Origin: an uncultured delta proteobacterium | GTDB lineage: Bacteria > Desulfobacterota > WTBG01 > CAIYCZ01 > CAIRTM01 | Assembly (NCBI GenBank): GCA_903881505.1 | Contig: CAIRTM010000114.1 | Location: 1 to 35,664 of the forward strand | Reading direction: 5' to 3' | Length of the DNA: 35,664 nucleotides | Shown here: positions 15,304 through 23,158 of the stretch, one piece after another | How positions within the stretch are numbered: the first letter of the stretch is position 1 | Layout: the number at the start of each line of letters is the position of its first letter | Position numbers and translations under genes: made by a program | The notes under the pieces: model-generated | The model's input: only the letters and a program-made list of their open reading frames with translations | Told to the model about the DNA's origin: nothing | The model's database searches: none

Positions 15304-15452
15304 CGGTTTCGATACAATTTTTCAATTGCATTGTCGACCGTCTTTGTAACGCAGCGGGAGGCCTGTCTCTTTCGAGAACAGCCCTGTCGGTCATGGGCCC
15401 GCAGCAGAATGTCCTCAGGCGCGCATGACTCAGAAACGGTGTATCGCGAACA
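15304..15452 (-). ncRNA. Structured 5' leader of the hydrogenase operon, class not recognised
   Basis: Downstream of the promoter the minus strand shows three kinds of pairing. CTGTTCTC-GAAA-GAGACAG and TGCAATT-GAAA-AATTGTA are hairpins with GNRA tetraloops. GCGGG pairs with CCCGC and GACCG with CGGTC, in an interleaved order that would make a pseudoknot. The T-tract hairpin follows. With about 400 nt between promoter and hybO, this may be a regulated leader. No known riboswitch core was recognised by eye. Confidence 0.4.
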
Positions 15453-15481
15453 ATCCTAATAAAAAACCCGTAATTTGTCAA
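15453..15481 (-). promoter_or_regulatory. Sigma-70-type promoter of the hydrogenase operon
   Basis: On the minus strand TTGACA (15481-15476) and TAGGAT (15458-15453) are 17 bp apart. It is the best promoter in front of hybO and would give a leader of roughly 400 nt. I found no correctly spaced sigma-54 site. Confidence 0.6.
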
Positions 15482-15640
15482 TCACAATGCTCAATGCCCT
15501 GTTCCAGACCCTGCTGTCCGTGCCTGGCGTATATATGGGCCGTGCGCGGGCTATGCAGGCCGGCGTCGGCATGGGAGCGGGAAATCGCGCCGGGGGGCAG
15601 CGTGTTTGACAGGATCCTTCGGCTGCCGGGTGCAGCCATG

Positions 15641-16267
15641 CTAGTGCCCCAGCACGACCCACAGGCCGCCGTCATCGCAGATGCGGGCGCGGGGGGCGAG
15701 ACCGGAGCGCGCAAGCAGGCCGCGCACATCCTCAACGCGGTAGAGCCGGCGCCCGAGGGCATTGTTTTGCATGCGGGACTCATCCGCTATGGGCGCAATG
15801 ACGTGATCAGGGGTGTAGCAGCCGTATCCCCCGCCGAATACGGCGATTCCTTCCGCAGCGCGCACGCGGTCGAGCTCCTGCATGATTGCAGCCTGCTCAT
15901 CAAAGAAGAAAAACGCACCCCGGCAGAATACGAGGTCAAAGGACCTGTCAGGCACCTCGAGGCGCTCCAGGCCGGTGCGGATGATTGTCAAACGGTCGGC
16001 GCCGCAGCCGGGCCAGTCCTCGAAAAACGTGCCGGCAAGTTCAGGCATGTCAAGGGCAACGCTCAGGCGTGCTTCGGGAAACATGCGCAGCAGCTCGCTG
16101 CCGACTCCTCCTGAAAAACAGCCGACCTCGAGAATGCGCCCGGGCGGAGACGGGCAGAATTCCGCCACTTGGCGCGCAAGGAAGGGGTACACCGGTTTCC
16201 AGAGCCGGTTCACCTCGCGCACAAGGCCGGGCTGCGTGCGGTAGCTTGCTGCGAACGAAGCGTGCAT
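15641..16267 (-). CDS. Class I SAM-dependent methyltransferase downstream of modC
   Basis: A 208-residue protein with the SAM-binding motif ILEVGCFSGGVGSELLRMFP (motif I), an acidic end of strand 2 (SVALDMPE), and FDLVFCRGAFFFFD in the motif IV region. No substrate-specific domain is recognisable. It follows modC by 39 bp on the same strand and probably belongs to the modABC transcript. Its ATG (16267) has only a weak GGG upstream. The link to molybdate uptake is positional; the substrate is unknown. A second, unrelated-looking methyltransferase closes the TonB/ABC cluster. Confidence 0.8.
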   Translation of the reverse strand: MHASFAASYRTQPGLVREVNRLWKPVYPFLARQVAEFCPSPPGRILEVGCFSGGVGSELLRMFPEARLSVALDMPELAGTFFEDWPGCGADRLTIIRTGLERLEVPDRSFDLVFCRGAFFFFDEQAAIMQELDRVRAAEGIAVFGGGYGCYTPDHVIAPIADESRMQNNALGRRLYRVEDVRGLLARSGLAPRARICDDGGLWVVLGH

Positions 16268-16306
16268 ACAATGAGCCCTTGAGTTCTGCCGGCGTCCGGC
16301 GGTCTG

Positions 16307-17359
16307 CTAACCAAGGGGCCTGAAGGAAAGCGCCTTGATGGCGGCGTGCACTTCCGCGCCCTCGCGTATTTCCATTTGCCGGGCAGCCTTTTTCGTGACT
16401 TCCGCAATAAGACGTTCGGAGCAGCATTGCAGCTCCACGCCCTGCCTGACGCCCATGTCGAACGTCTTTACCACGGTCGCGCTGAAGACGTTGCGCGCGC
16501 TGATGACTTCGGGGTGTTTCTTGAAGAGAATTACATCACGCGCGGGCAGTTCAAAAAGTGTCGACGGGGGTTCCCCTGTATCGGCGATAAACAGGTGCCG
16601 GTCTCCCCATTGATATGCATGCACATCGCCGGCCCGGGCCGGCGAGGCAAGCCGCAGAAGGTTGATGTACCCGCCCGCATCCTTCGTGGCGCCCCGCGCC
16701 AGGTCTTCGGCCGTTACGAGTCTGCACGCGCAGCCGTCCTCCACCGTAAGCACCCGGTCCGCCATGACCCGCATCTCCAGCAGGGTGTGCGAGATAAAAA
16801 CGTAGGGGATGTTGAAAACCGCACAGGTGTCCTTCAGGTACGCAATGATCTGAAACTTGAGGCTCGCGTCGATCGCTGACAGGGGTTCATCCATCAGCAG
16901 CAGACGCGGGTTCGAAAGGATCGCCCTGCCGATCGCCACCCGCTGTTTTTCGCCCCCGGACAGGTTGGCGACCCCGCGCTTGAGCAGGTGCCCTATCTGC
17001 AGGACATCGATCACCGCATCCGGCCGTATCTTCCGGTGAGCAGGGTGGCACCGTTTGTAGCCGTAGTACAGGTTGCTGTGCACGCTGAGGTGCGGAAACA
17101 GCTGGGCGTGCTGGAATATCATGCCGATACGGCGGTGCTCGGGCGCAACGTGGACGCCGCTGCGGCTGTCAAAAAGCGTTTCACCGCCCAGGCTTATGCG
17201 GCCGCTGTCGGGAACGCCCAGCCCGGCTACAAGGTTGAGCAGGGTGGATTTGCCGCTGCCCGACGGGCCGAACACGCCTGTTCTGCTGCCGTCGACCGTG
17301 AAATCGGCCTCCAGGCGGAATGTGCCCAGCTGCTTGCGGGCCGAAACATGCAGTTCCAC
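16307..17359 (-). CDS. modC: Molybdate ABC transporter ATP-binding protein ModC
   Basis: The 350-residue ATPase of the molybdate importer. It shows the Walker A motif GPSGSGKS (31-38), a Q-loop (GMIFQHAQLFPHLSV), the signature LSGGEKQRVAIGRA, Walker B LLLMDEPLSAID and the H-loop ISHTLLEM. A C-terminal TOBE/Mop domain (ARNVFSATVVKTFDMGVRQG...) binds molybdate and can feed back on transport. Length and domain order match ModC. It lies directly after modB (1 bp). Confidence 0.97.
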   Translation of the reverse strand: MELHVSARKQLGTFRLEADFTVDGSRTGVFGPSGSGKSTLLNLVAGLGVPDSGRISLGGETLFDSRSGVHVAPEHRRIGMIFQHAQLFPHLSVHSNLYYGYKRCHPAHRKIRPDAVIDVLQIGHLLKRGVANLSGGEKQRVAIGRAILSNPRLLLMDEPLSAIDASLKFQIIAYLKDTCAVFNIPYVFISHTLLEMRVMADRVLTVEDGCACRLVTAEDLARGATKDAGGYINLLRLASPARAGDVHAYQWGDRHLFIADTGEPPSTLFELPARDVILFKKHPEVISARNVFSATVVKTFDMGVRQGVELQCCSERLIAEVTKKAARQMEIREGAEVHAAIKALSFRPLG

Positions 17360-17360
17360 C

Positions 17361-18050
17361 TCAGGCCCTCCTGCTGGTCATGCGCCGGCTGATCCACTCG
17401 TGCACGATAAGCACGGCCACGGAAAGAATTACCGAAATAAGGCACAGCGCCATCGCCATGGCATCGCCTTTCGGCGAACTGACATAGTCATAGATCGCGA
17501 GCGGGATGGTCCGGGTCACGCCCGGGATGTTGCCGGCCACGATGATCGTGGCGCCGAATTCACCAAGGCCGCGGGCAAACATGAGAATGGAGCCCGCGAT
17601 CAGGCCGCGTACGGAAAGCGGCACGATGACCGTGAAAATGCTGTCAAACCAGCCGGCACCGAGTGTGCGGGCCGCGTATACCAGGTTTCGGTCGATCATC
17701 TCCATGCTGGTCCTGATCGCGCGCACCATCAGGGGAAACCCCACGACCGCCGTCGCGATAACGGCAGCCTTCCACGTGAATATCAGCTGTATCCCGAGCG
17801 GCTGCAGCACCCATTTTCCCAGCCAGCCGTTCTGCCCCAGCAGCATCAGCAGGATGTAGCCGATCACGACGGGCGGCAGCGTCAGAGGCAGGTTGACGAG
17901 CACATCGAGCGCGAGCATCCCCCTGAAGCGTTTGAACGTCATGGCATAGGCGACGGCAAAGGCCGGCGGCAGCGAGACCAGGGTCGCCGACACGGCGACC
18001 CTGACTGACAGCAGGATTGCGGAGTAGTCCGAGGGGCTGAATTCAAGCAT
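17361..18050 (-). CDS. modB: Molybdate ABC transporter permease ModB
   Basis: A 229-residue inner-membrane permease with five to six transmembrane segments. The EAA loop (AARTLGAGWFDSIFTVIVPL) that docks to ModC and the conserved RGLGEFGATIIVAGN stretch are typical of ModB/TupB. Start at ATG 18050, 5 bp after modA. Molybdate or tungstate cannot be separated from this subunit alone. Confidence 0.97.
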   Translation of the reverse strand: MLEFSPSDYSAILLSVRVAVSATLVSLPPAFAVAYAMTFKRFRGMLALDVLVNLPLTLPPVVIGYILLMLLGQNGWLGKWVLQPLGIQLIFTWKAAVIATAVVGFPLMVRAIRTSMEMIDRNLVYAARTLGAGWFDSIFTVIVPLSVRGLIAGSILMFARGLGEFGATIIVAGNIPGVTRTIPLAIYDYVSSPKGDAMAMALCLISVILSVAVLIVHEWISRRMTSRRA

Positions 18051-18055
18051 TACCG

Positions 18056-18814
18056 TTATTTACCAATAAAACCATATCCGGCAAGCTTCTTTTGCGCTTC
18101 CGGGCTTTGCAGATACTGCAGGAACGCCGCCGCCTGTGCTTTCCGGCTGCCGGTCACGGTAGGCGCCATCGGATAGGTTACGCGCGAGTACAGCTCCTGC
18201 GCAACGGTGAACAGCACCCGTGTGTTTTTGCACAGCTGCCTGGCGTCCGTCATGTAGACAAAGGCGCCTGCCACCTCCGCCCGTTCGGCATACATCAAAC
18301 ATTCACGTACATCCCGGGCCATGACAAGCCTGTTTTCGAGCTTTTTGTCAAGCCCGGTTTTTTTCAGGGCTTCCATGGCGTACTGGCCCGCGGGCACGCT
18401 CATCGGGCTGCCGATGGCGATCCGCTCCAGGTCCGCCAGATCCGCCATCCCGGAAGCCTTCACCTCGGGCTTTCCCACGAAAACCAGCTCATTGTACGCG
18501 AGAACGGCAATCCCCGCAACATCGATGAGGTTCTTTTCTTTCAGATAGTCCATCCACTCCGTGCTGGCGGATATGAAGATGTCGGCCGGCGCGCCGTTCT
18601 CGATCTGCTTGGCAAGCGCGCCGGAAGCCCCGTAGTTTTTCTGGAACGTGACCCCCGGATTCTGTGCTGCAAAGGCGTCCGAGAGTTCGTTAATCGTGTC
18701 TTTCATGCTGGCGGCCGCGAAAATACTGATTTCTTCGGCCCGGGCGGGCAGAGCGGCAAGCGCAAGCCCGGCCAGGGCCATCAGCAGGCCTCTGAAAATG
18801 TGTCGTGTCTTCAT
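18056..18814 (-). CDS. modA: Molybdate-binding periplasmic protein ModA
   Basis: A 252-residue periplasmic oxyanion-binding protein. The ATG at 18814 has AAGGAG eight bases upstream and gives a clean Sec signal (GLLMALAGLALAALPARA). Mature motifs EISIFAAASMKDTINELS, NYGASGALAKQIENGAPADI, ASTEWMDYL and AVLAYNELVFVGK are those of ModA, including the serines that bind molybdate. First gene of modABC-methyltransferase, divergent from the TonB receptor. Confidence 0.97.
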   Translation of the reverse strand: MKTRHIFRGLLMALAGLALAALPARAEEISIFAAASMKDTINELSDAFAAQNPGVTFQKNYGASGALAKQIENGAPADIFISASTEWMDYLKEKNLIDVAGIAVLAYNELVFVGKPEVKASGMADLADLERIAIGSPMSVPAGQYAMEALKKTGLDKKLENRLVMARDVRECLMYAERAEVAGAFVYMTDARQLCKNTRVLFTVAQELYSRVTYPMAPTVTGSRKAQAAAFLQYLQSPEAQKKLAGYGFIGK

Positions 18815-19080
18815 GTGCGGTTTCTCCTTGTATGGGGGTTGTGTTGTGTACGGCCTTGAATTCACCTCTGCGCGTGAGCCTGTGAGCGGACGGCTGTGAT
18901 GGAAGCTGGCCGCGTAGCCGGCAGTACCCGGAAGCCCTCACGTACAGTTCAGGATTTAATGTTACTCAGCCCTTTGCACACGCAGGCATTTTCTCCGGGC
19001 AGTCGAACATGCCGTGCAGCAGCCAATGAGCGGGCATGTGGGCATGTGATTATTGTATGATCCTTGATAGTTAAATTTTA

Positions 19081-19110
19081 ATTATAAATATTGAATTTAT
19101 ACATTGTGAA
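19081..19110 (-). promoter_or_regulatory. Candidate promoter of modABC
   Basis: On the minus strand TTCACA (19110-19105) and a perfect TATAAT (19086-19081) are 18 bp apart, giving a leader of about 260 nt. An alternative, TTGACT (19155-19150) with TACCAT (19132-19127) at 17 bp, lies just upstream. Confidence 0.5.
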
Positions 19111-19195
19111 CTTTAAAAACGCCTTGATGGTAAGTAATAAATGCCTGCAAGTCAATTATTTTTCTGCTTTATTGCCTGCGCGGTGTTAAAAAAAC

Positions 19196-19224
19196 TTGAC
19201 AATGTATCATTTTATGACTACTAT
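19196..19224 (+). promoter_or_regulatory. Near-consensus promoter of the TonB-receptor leader
   Basis: TTGACA (19196-19201) and TACTAT (19219-19224) are 17 bp apart. The gene it serves starts 355 bp later, so the transcript has a long leader containing a terminator. Confidence 0.75.
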
Positions 19225-19234
19225 TGCTGAAAAT

Positions 19235-19293
19235 TTTGGCTTTATTACCCTATTTTTTTGGTAATTTTAACCAATAGTTGATTAATTATTACC
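19235..19293 (+). promoter_or_regulatory. Clustered ATTACC/GGTAAT inverted repeats near the transcript start
   Basis: ATTACC (19244-19249), GGTAAT (19260-19265) and ATTACC (19288-19293) follow the promoter. The first pair extends outward as TTGGCTTTATTACC against GGTAATTTTAACCAA around a T-rich centre. This could be a repressor operator or the first hairpin of the leader RNA. I do not recognise it as a Fur, NikR or ModE site. Confidence 0.45.
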
Positions 19294-19415
19294 ATAAAAT
19301 GATTTTAATATGTTTGGCGGGCTGCAACCCTGTGAACAGCCAGCCGCAGGCTCAGATGATGTGTCCGTCCAGCGAAAGCAACCAGAATGCATGGAGCCCT
19401 CCTTCTCCTGTGCGG

Positions 19416-19452
19416 CCGCGGCCTGCCATTGCTCAGGCAGGCTGCGGTTTTT
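19416..19452 (+). terminator. Intrinsic terminator in the TonB-receptor leader
   Basis: A 12-bp stem (CCGCGGCCTGCC with GGCAGGCTGCGG, one G-U pair) closes an 8-base loop and is followed by TTTTT. It reads in the direction of the receptor gene and ends about 130 bp before it, so it would stop a transcript of about 220 nt from the upstream promoter unless bypassed. Confidence 0.75.
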
Positions 19453-19579
19453 CACTGCCCGCTGGACGTGGCGCCGTACGAATGCGGCGCCTGCACGCTT
19501 GAGGCCCCGGCGCTGCACCGCCAGCCGATACCCCTGCTTCAGCAGGCAACGCAATTAATTTTCGAGAAAGGATGAGAGC

Positions 19580-21649
19580 ATGAAAAAAAAGACACCATCA
19601 CGACAGCGCGCCGCGCGGCTTTTCTGGGCGCCGGCCTGCCTTGCGGCCCTTGTCTGGACCGCGGCGGCCTGCGGCGCGGCTTGTGCCGCTGAGCCGGACA
19701 CGGCCCCGGAAGACAGCACCGCGGCGGTTGAAGAAACATCCAAACCCGCGGCCGCATCGGATGTGTTCAGCCTTGGGGAAATAGTGGTCGAGGCTGAAGA
19801 GGAGACCATCAGCAAGGTCGCCACCGTTGATACGATTTCGAAAGAGACCATGGATCTCAATTCGGCCCGCGATGTCGCCGATGCCATGAAAGCCATCCCG
19901 AGCGTGGTCCTTACCAACGGCACGCGCAATGAAAAAACGTTCAGCATCCGGGGTTTCAACCAGCGTTATATCCCGGTGCTCTACGACGGTATCCCCATGT
20001 ATGTTCCCTACGACGGCTACGTCGATGTCGGCAAGTTCTACACCGGCAACCTGTCGCAGGTAAGCGTCAGCAAGGGGATCAGCTCCGTGCTTTACGGGCC
20101 CAACACCATGGGCGGCGTGGTCAACCTTGTGTCCCGCAAGCCGGTGAAACCCTTTGAGTTTGATTTCGACGCGGGCTTGACGGAGGGCCCCCGCTATGAC
20201 GCCAACACGAACCTGGGCGCGCGCAAGGGGAAGTTCTATATCATGGGCGGTTTCGGCTACACCGACCAGCATGCCTTCGTGCTTTCCCACGACCACGACA
20301 AGAAGAAAAGCCAGCCCGGCCGCAGACGCGAAAACTCCTATATTGATGACTACACGAGCGCTTCGGGCAAGATCGGATTCGAGCCGGCCGACGGCCATGA
20401 GTACGCCATCGGCTATAACTTCATCACGGGCGACTGGGGCCTGCCGCCCGAGGAAAACACCGTGAAGTCTCCCAGATACTGGCAATTCAGCGAGTGGGAG
20501 AAGAACACCTATTATTTCGCCGGCGACACGAAAATAACTGAAGACCTGCGGCTCAAGACACGGCTGTACCGTGATGAATACTACAACGTGATGGATTCCT
20601 ATGATAATGACAAGTACAACAGCCAGACAGCCAAGTATGCCTTTCACAGCACCTATGACGACTACACACACGGCGCCTCGATGGTTCTCAGGACAACCTA
20701 TATCCCGAGCAACACGCTGAGCGGCTCATTCCATTTCAAGCAGGATGTGCACCGGGAGCAGGACAACCGGGGCATAAAATGGGAGCGCTATGAGACAGAA
20801 ACATATTCCTGGGGGCTTGAAGACGACATCGCCATTACGGACAGGCTTTCACTGCTGATCGGCGCGAGCTATGACAGGCAGCACCCCGAAGATGCCAACG
20901 GCGGCGATCTCAGGGACGACGAAGACAGCTTCAATCCTCAGGCCGGGCTCAGCTATGCCGCAACCGACAGCACGCTGCTGCATGCCTCGGTCGGGGAAAA
21001 AACACGATTTCCCTCCCTGAAGGAACTCTATTCCGGGCTCATGGGCAGCAATATTCCCAACCCCGAGCTCAAAACGGAGAAATCGATCAATTATGAGGCC
21101 GGCGTCACGCAGGCCCTTCCCCGCGACAGCGAAGTGCGCGCCGCCCTGTTCCTCAGCGATATCGACGACCTGATCGTCAACCGCCAGCTCACCTCCCAGC
21201 AGAGCCAGTACCAGAATATCGGCATGGCGCTCTTCAAGGGCCTGGAACTCAGCGCCAGGACCGGCTGGATCGAACATAATGAGTTGACCCTGAACTACAC
21301 CTTCCTGGACGCGCAAGACAGGTCGCATGACCGCACCAGCAGCAAGCTCGAATACCAGCCCAGGCACAACCTCTACATCAGCAACCTGTATACGTTCAAC
21401 AAGTACCTGCAGGCCTTCTGCGCCCTGAACATGTATTCGCAGCGCTATTTCCAGGATCCCGACAAGAACAGGGCCTGGCACAGGGTGGATGGTTTTTTCA
21501 CGCTCGATTTCAAGCTGATCGGCACCATAACGAAGAATCTTTCCGTTGAAGCCGGCGCGAAAAATCTGCTGGACGAACTCTACTACTACAATCACGGGTT
21601 CCCTCAGGCCGGCAGGACCTTTTTCACTGCTGTCAGGGGGAAATTTTAG
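19580..21649 (+). CDS. TonB-dependent outer-membrane receptor, substrate unknown
   Basis: A 689-residue receptor. A Sec signal ends near ACGAACAAEP, a TonB box-like LGEIVVEA (about residues 66-73) follows, then the plug domain (FSIRGFNQRYIPVLYDG, SVLYGPNTMGGVVNLVSRKP) and a barrel whose last strand ends in phenylalanine (VRGKF), the usual outer-membrane targeting signal. An AAAGGATGAGAG site precedes the ATG. Plug and barrel resemble siderophore/cobalamin-type receptors, but the ligand cannot be read from sequence. Position before FmdE, DUF364 and a FecCD-type importer, and divergent from modABC, suggests a metal or metal chelate. Energy would come from the tonB-exbB-exbD genes 6 kb downstream. 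Confidence 0.95.
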   Translation: MKKKTPSRQRAARLFWAPACLAALVWTAAACGAACAAEPDTAPEDSTAAVEETSKPAAASDVFSLGEIVVEAEEETISKVATVDTISKETMDLNSARDVADAMKAIPSVVLTNGTRNEKTFSIRGFNQRYIPVLYDGIPMYVPYDGYVDVGKFYTGNLSQVSVSKGISSVLYGPNTMGGVVNLVSRKPVKPFEFDFDAGLTEGPRYDANTNLGARKGKFYIMGGFGYTDQHAFVLSHDHDKKKSQPGRRRENSYIDDYTSASGKIGFEPADGHEYAIGYNFITGDWGLPPEENTVKSPRYWQFSEWEKNTYYFAGDTKITEDLRLKTRLYRDEYYNVMDSYDNDKYNSQTAKYAFHSTYDDYTHGASMVLRTTYIPSNTLSGSFHFKQDVHREQDNRGIKWERYETETYSWGLEDDIAITDRLSLLIGASYDRQHPEDANGGDLRDDEDSFNPQAGLSYAATDSTLLHASVGEKTRFPSLKELYSGLMGSNIPNPELKTEKSINYEAGVTQALPRDSEVRAALFLSDIDDLIVNRQLTSQQSQYQNIGMALFKGLELSARTGWIEHNELTLNYTFLDAQDRSHDRTSSKLEYQPRHNLYISNLYTFNKYLQAFCALNMYSQRYFQDPDKNRAWHRVDGFFTLDFKLIGTITKNLSVEAGAKNLLDELYYYNHGFPQAGRTFFTAVRGKF

Positions 21650-21704
21650 CAGCGCCGGTCGGAACCCGCGCCGGGGGACCGGTTCGGCCGGATCTGCCTC
21701 TTCA

Positions 21705-21740
21705 TGTTCCGCAGCGGGGCCTCCGCTGCGGAACAGTTTT
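21705..21740 (+). terminator. Strong hairpin between the receptor gene and fmdE-like gene
   Basis: TGTTCCGCAGCGG and CCGCTGCGGAACA form a perfect 13-bp stem with a 5-base loop, followed by GTTTTA. The T-run is short, so it may end part of the receptor transcript, or protect its 3' end, lowering expression of the downstream importer genes. Confidence 0.7.
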
Positions 21741-21776
21741 ACAATGACCGCAGCCGGAGAATGTACTCGCATGAAT

Positions 21777-21797
21777 AAAAAGCCGCCTCGCGGCTTT
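21777..21797 (-). terminator. Short perfect hairpin upstream of the fmdE-like gene
   Basis: AAAGCCGC and GCGGCTTT enclose CTC. The T-run lies on the minus-strand side (GGCTTTTTATTC), so as a terminator it works leftward. On the plus strand it sits at the start of a possible 28-codon leader frame. Confidence 0.4.
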
Positions 21798-21853
21798 GTC
21801 CGCAGGACGTTCATACCGTTGCAGGGTGATTACAGGAAAGGAGACGCTTGTAC

Positions 21854-22387
21854 ATGAGAACATTTGAACAGGATATGGAAGCGGCCGCGGCCTATCACGG
21901 CCATGTCTGCTCGGGCATCGTGCTCGGAGTCCGCATGGCCCGTTTCGGCTGCCGCCTGCTGGGGATCGACGATCCGCTCGATTACCGCGATCTTGTCGTC
22001 TATATCGAGATCGACCGCTGCGCGACCGATGCGATCTACGCGGTAACCGGCTGCACCATGGGCCGCAGGCGCCTGAAATGGATCGATAACGGAAAACTGG
22101 CGGCAACGTTCGTCGATCTGGCGACTTCAAAGGCGGTGCGCCTGGTCGTCATGAACGAGACGTTTCCGCCGGAGGACGCCGATCTCGCGCAGTTCTGGTC
22201 GGCCATTAGCGATGAAGATATCTTCGGCGTGCGGCATTTCGAAAAAGACGTGCCGCTTGAGGACCGCCCCGGCAGGCCCGTCCGGACGGCAACCTGCATG
22301 AAGTGCCGCGAAAAGGTCATGGACGGCAGGGATGTCACGGTCAACGCTCAGGTGCTGTGCAGGGACTGCGCGGGGGTGAACGCATGA
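21854..22387 (+). CDS. FmdE family protein with C-terminal zinc ribbon
   Basis: A 177-residue protein of the FmdE family, named after a subunit-encoding gene of methanogen formylmethanofuran dehydrogenase. The family hallmark HGHVCSGIVLGVRMA (H15, H17, C19) lies at the N-terminus, followed by EIDRCATDAIYAVTGCTMGR; these residues form a metal site in the family. A C-terminal CMKC...CRDC pair is a zinc ribbon. The ATG (21854) has GGAAAGGAG upstream; a TTG 6 nt earlier is possible. The stop overlaps the next ATG. With no formylmethanofuran pathway in view, a role in handling the imported metal is more likely than catalysis; this is inference. Confidence 0.9.
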   Translation: MRTFEQDMEAAAAYHGHVCSGIVLGVRMARFGCRLLGIDDPLDYRDLVVYIEIDRCATDAIYAVTGCTMGRRRLKWIDNGKLAATFVDLATSKAVRLVVMNETFPPEDADLAQFWSAISDEDIFGVRHFEKDVPLEDRPGRPVRTATCMKCREKVMDGRDVTVNAQVLCRDCAGVNA

Positions 22388-23142
22388 GCGATCAGGCCCG
22401 TATGTGGGAACTCTATACTGCGCTTATCGACCTTGTTCCGGCCGGCCTGCGGGTTGCGGACTGCCTTGTGGGCTATAACTGGACGCTCGTGCGCTCACAT
22501 GCAACCGGCGTCGCCCTCACGCCGCCCAAGGACGGCGGCGGCAAACGCTCATCCGGCCCGATCACGGGCATGCCGGTGCGCGCGCTTGCGCAGGGCATCA
22601 AATCCTGGAACAGCCTTGAGGCGACAATGGGGCTTGCGGCCGTCAACTCGGTTTTGAATTCCGCCGAGCAGGTCGAGCGACTGAGCGGCATTCCCGCCCG
22701 GCAGCACCGGTCCCTGGGCGCGTTCGAGCGTTTCCGGGAGGAAGTGCGCGGCAGGCGTGTTGCCGTTATCGGCCATTTCCCAGACCTTGAGCAGCTCGGT
22801 GAGGTGTGCGAACTCTCGATACTTGAGCGCAGGCCGCATGCGGGCGATTATCCCGACCCGGCCTGCGAATATATCCTGGCCGAGCAGGACTACGTGTTCA
22901 TGACCGCCACGGCCATCATCAACAAAACCCTGCCGCGCCTGCTGGAGCTCAGCCGGAACGCCGTGCGTGTGCTGGTGGGCCCGAGCACGCCGCTTGCCCC
23001 CGTGCTGTTTGAAGCCGGCATCGACGTGCTGGCCGGCATGGTGGTCACCGGCGAGCCGTCATTCTGGACCACCGTGCGGGAAGCGGGCAGCCTTGAAATA
23101 TTTGAAAACGGCGGCCAGATGGTTGAGATCAAAAAACACTGA
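22384..23142 (+). CDS. DUF364/DUF4213-type putative heavy-metal chelation protein
   Basis: A 252-residue protein with the two-part layout of the DUF4213-DUF364 family: an N-terminal enolase-N-like part (WTLVRSHATGVALTPPKDGG) and a C-terminal Rossmann-like part (VAVIGHFPDLEQL, MTATAIINKTLPRLLE, VLVGPSTPLAPVLFEAGID). A crystallised Desulfitobacterium member was proposed to bind heavy metals; the function is not proven. It overlaps the FmdE stop by 4 bp and precedes the permease, so it is an integral part of the uptake operon. Confidence 0.9.
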   Translation: MSDQARMWELYTALIDLVPAGLRVADCLVGYNWTLVRSHATGVALTPPKDGGGKRSSGPITGMPVRALAQGIKSWNSLEATMGLAAVNSVLNSAEQVERLSGIPARQHRSLGAFERFREEVRGRRVAVIGHFPDLEQLGEVCELSILERRPHAGDYPDPACEYILAEQDYVFMTATAIINKTLPRLLELSRNAVRVLVGPSTPLAPVLFEAGIDVLAGMVVTGEPSFWTTVREAGSLEIFENGGQMVEIKKH

Positions 23143-23158
23143 GCGTGCAGGGGTATAC

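Larger units (their letters stand above)
18815..19579. other. Divergent regulatory region between modA and the TonB receptor
   Basis: 765 bp without a gene I can support. The centre (19050-19310) is strongly AT-rich and holds divergent promoters. The modA side carries a GC-rich leader with several short hairpins but no clear terminator. The receptor side carries the ATTACC repeats, a GGCTG/CAGCC hairpin near 19320-19345 and the terminator. Two overlapping small frames (19278-19502 and 19387-19575) lack convincing ribosome-binding sites and family features. Confidence 0.6.

Noticed and set aside
18870-18955. Group II intron domain V remnant (CACGTACAGTTC resembles the domain V 3' strand)
   Set aside because: The matching 5' strand and the AGC/CGT triad are not in place, and no intron-encoded reverse transcriptase is nearby.
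19278-19575. Small proteins in front of the TonB receptor
   Set aside because: Overlapping frames without good ribosome sites pass through the intrinsic terminator; codon pattern is not convincing.
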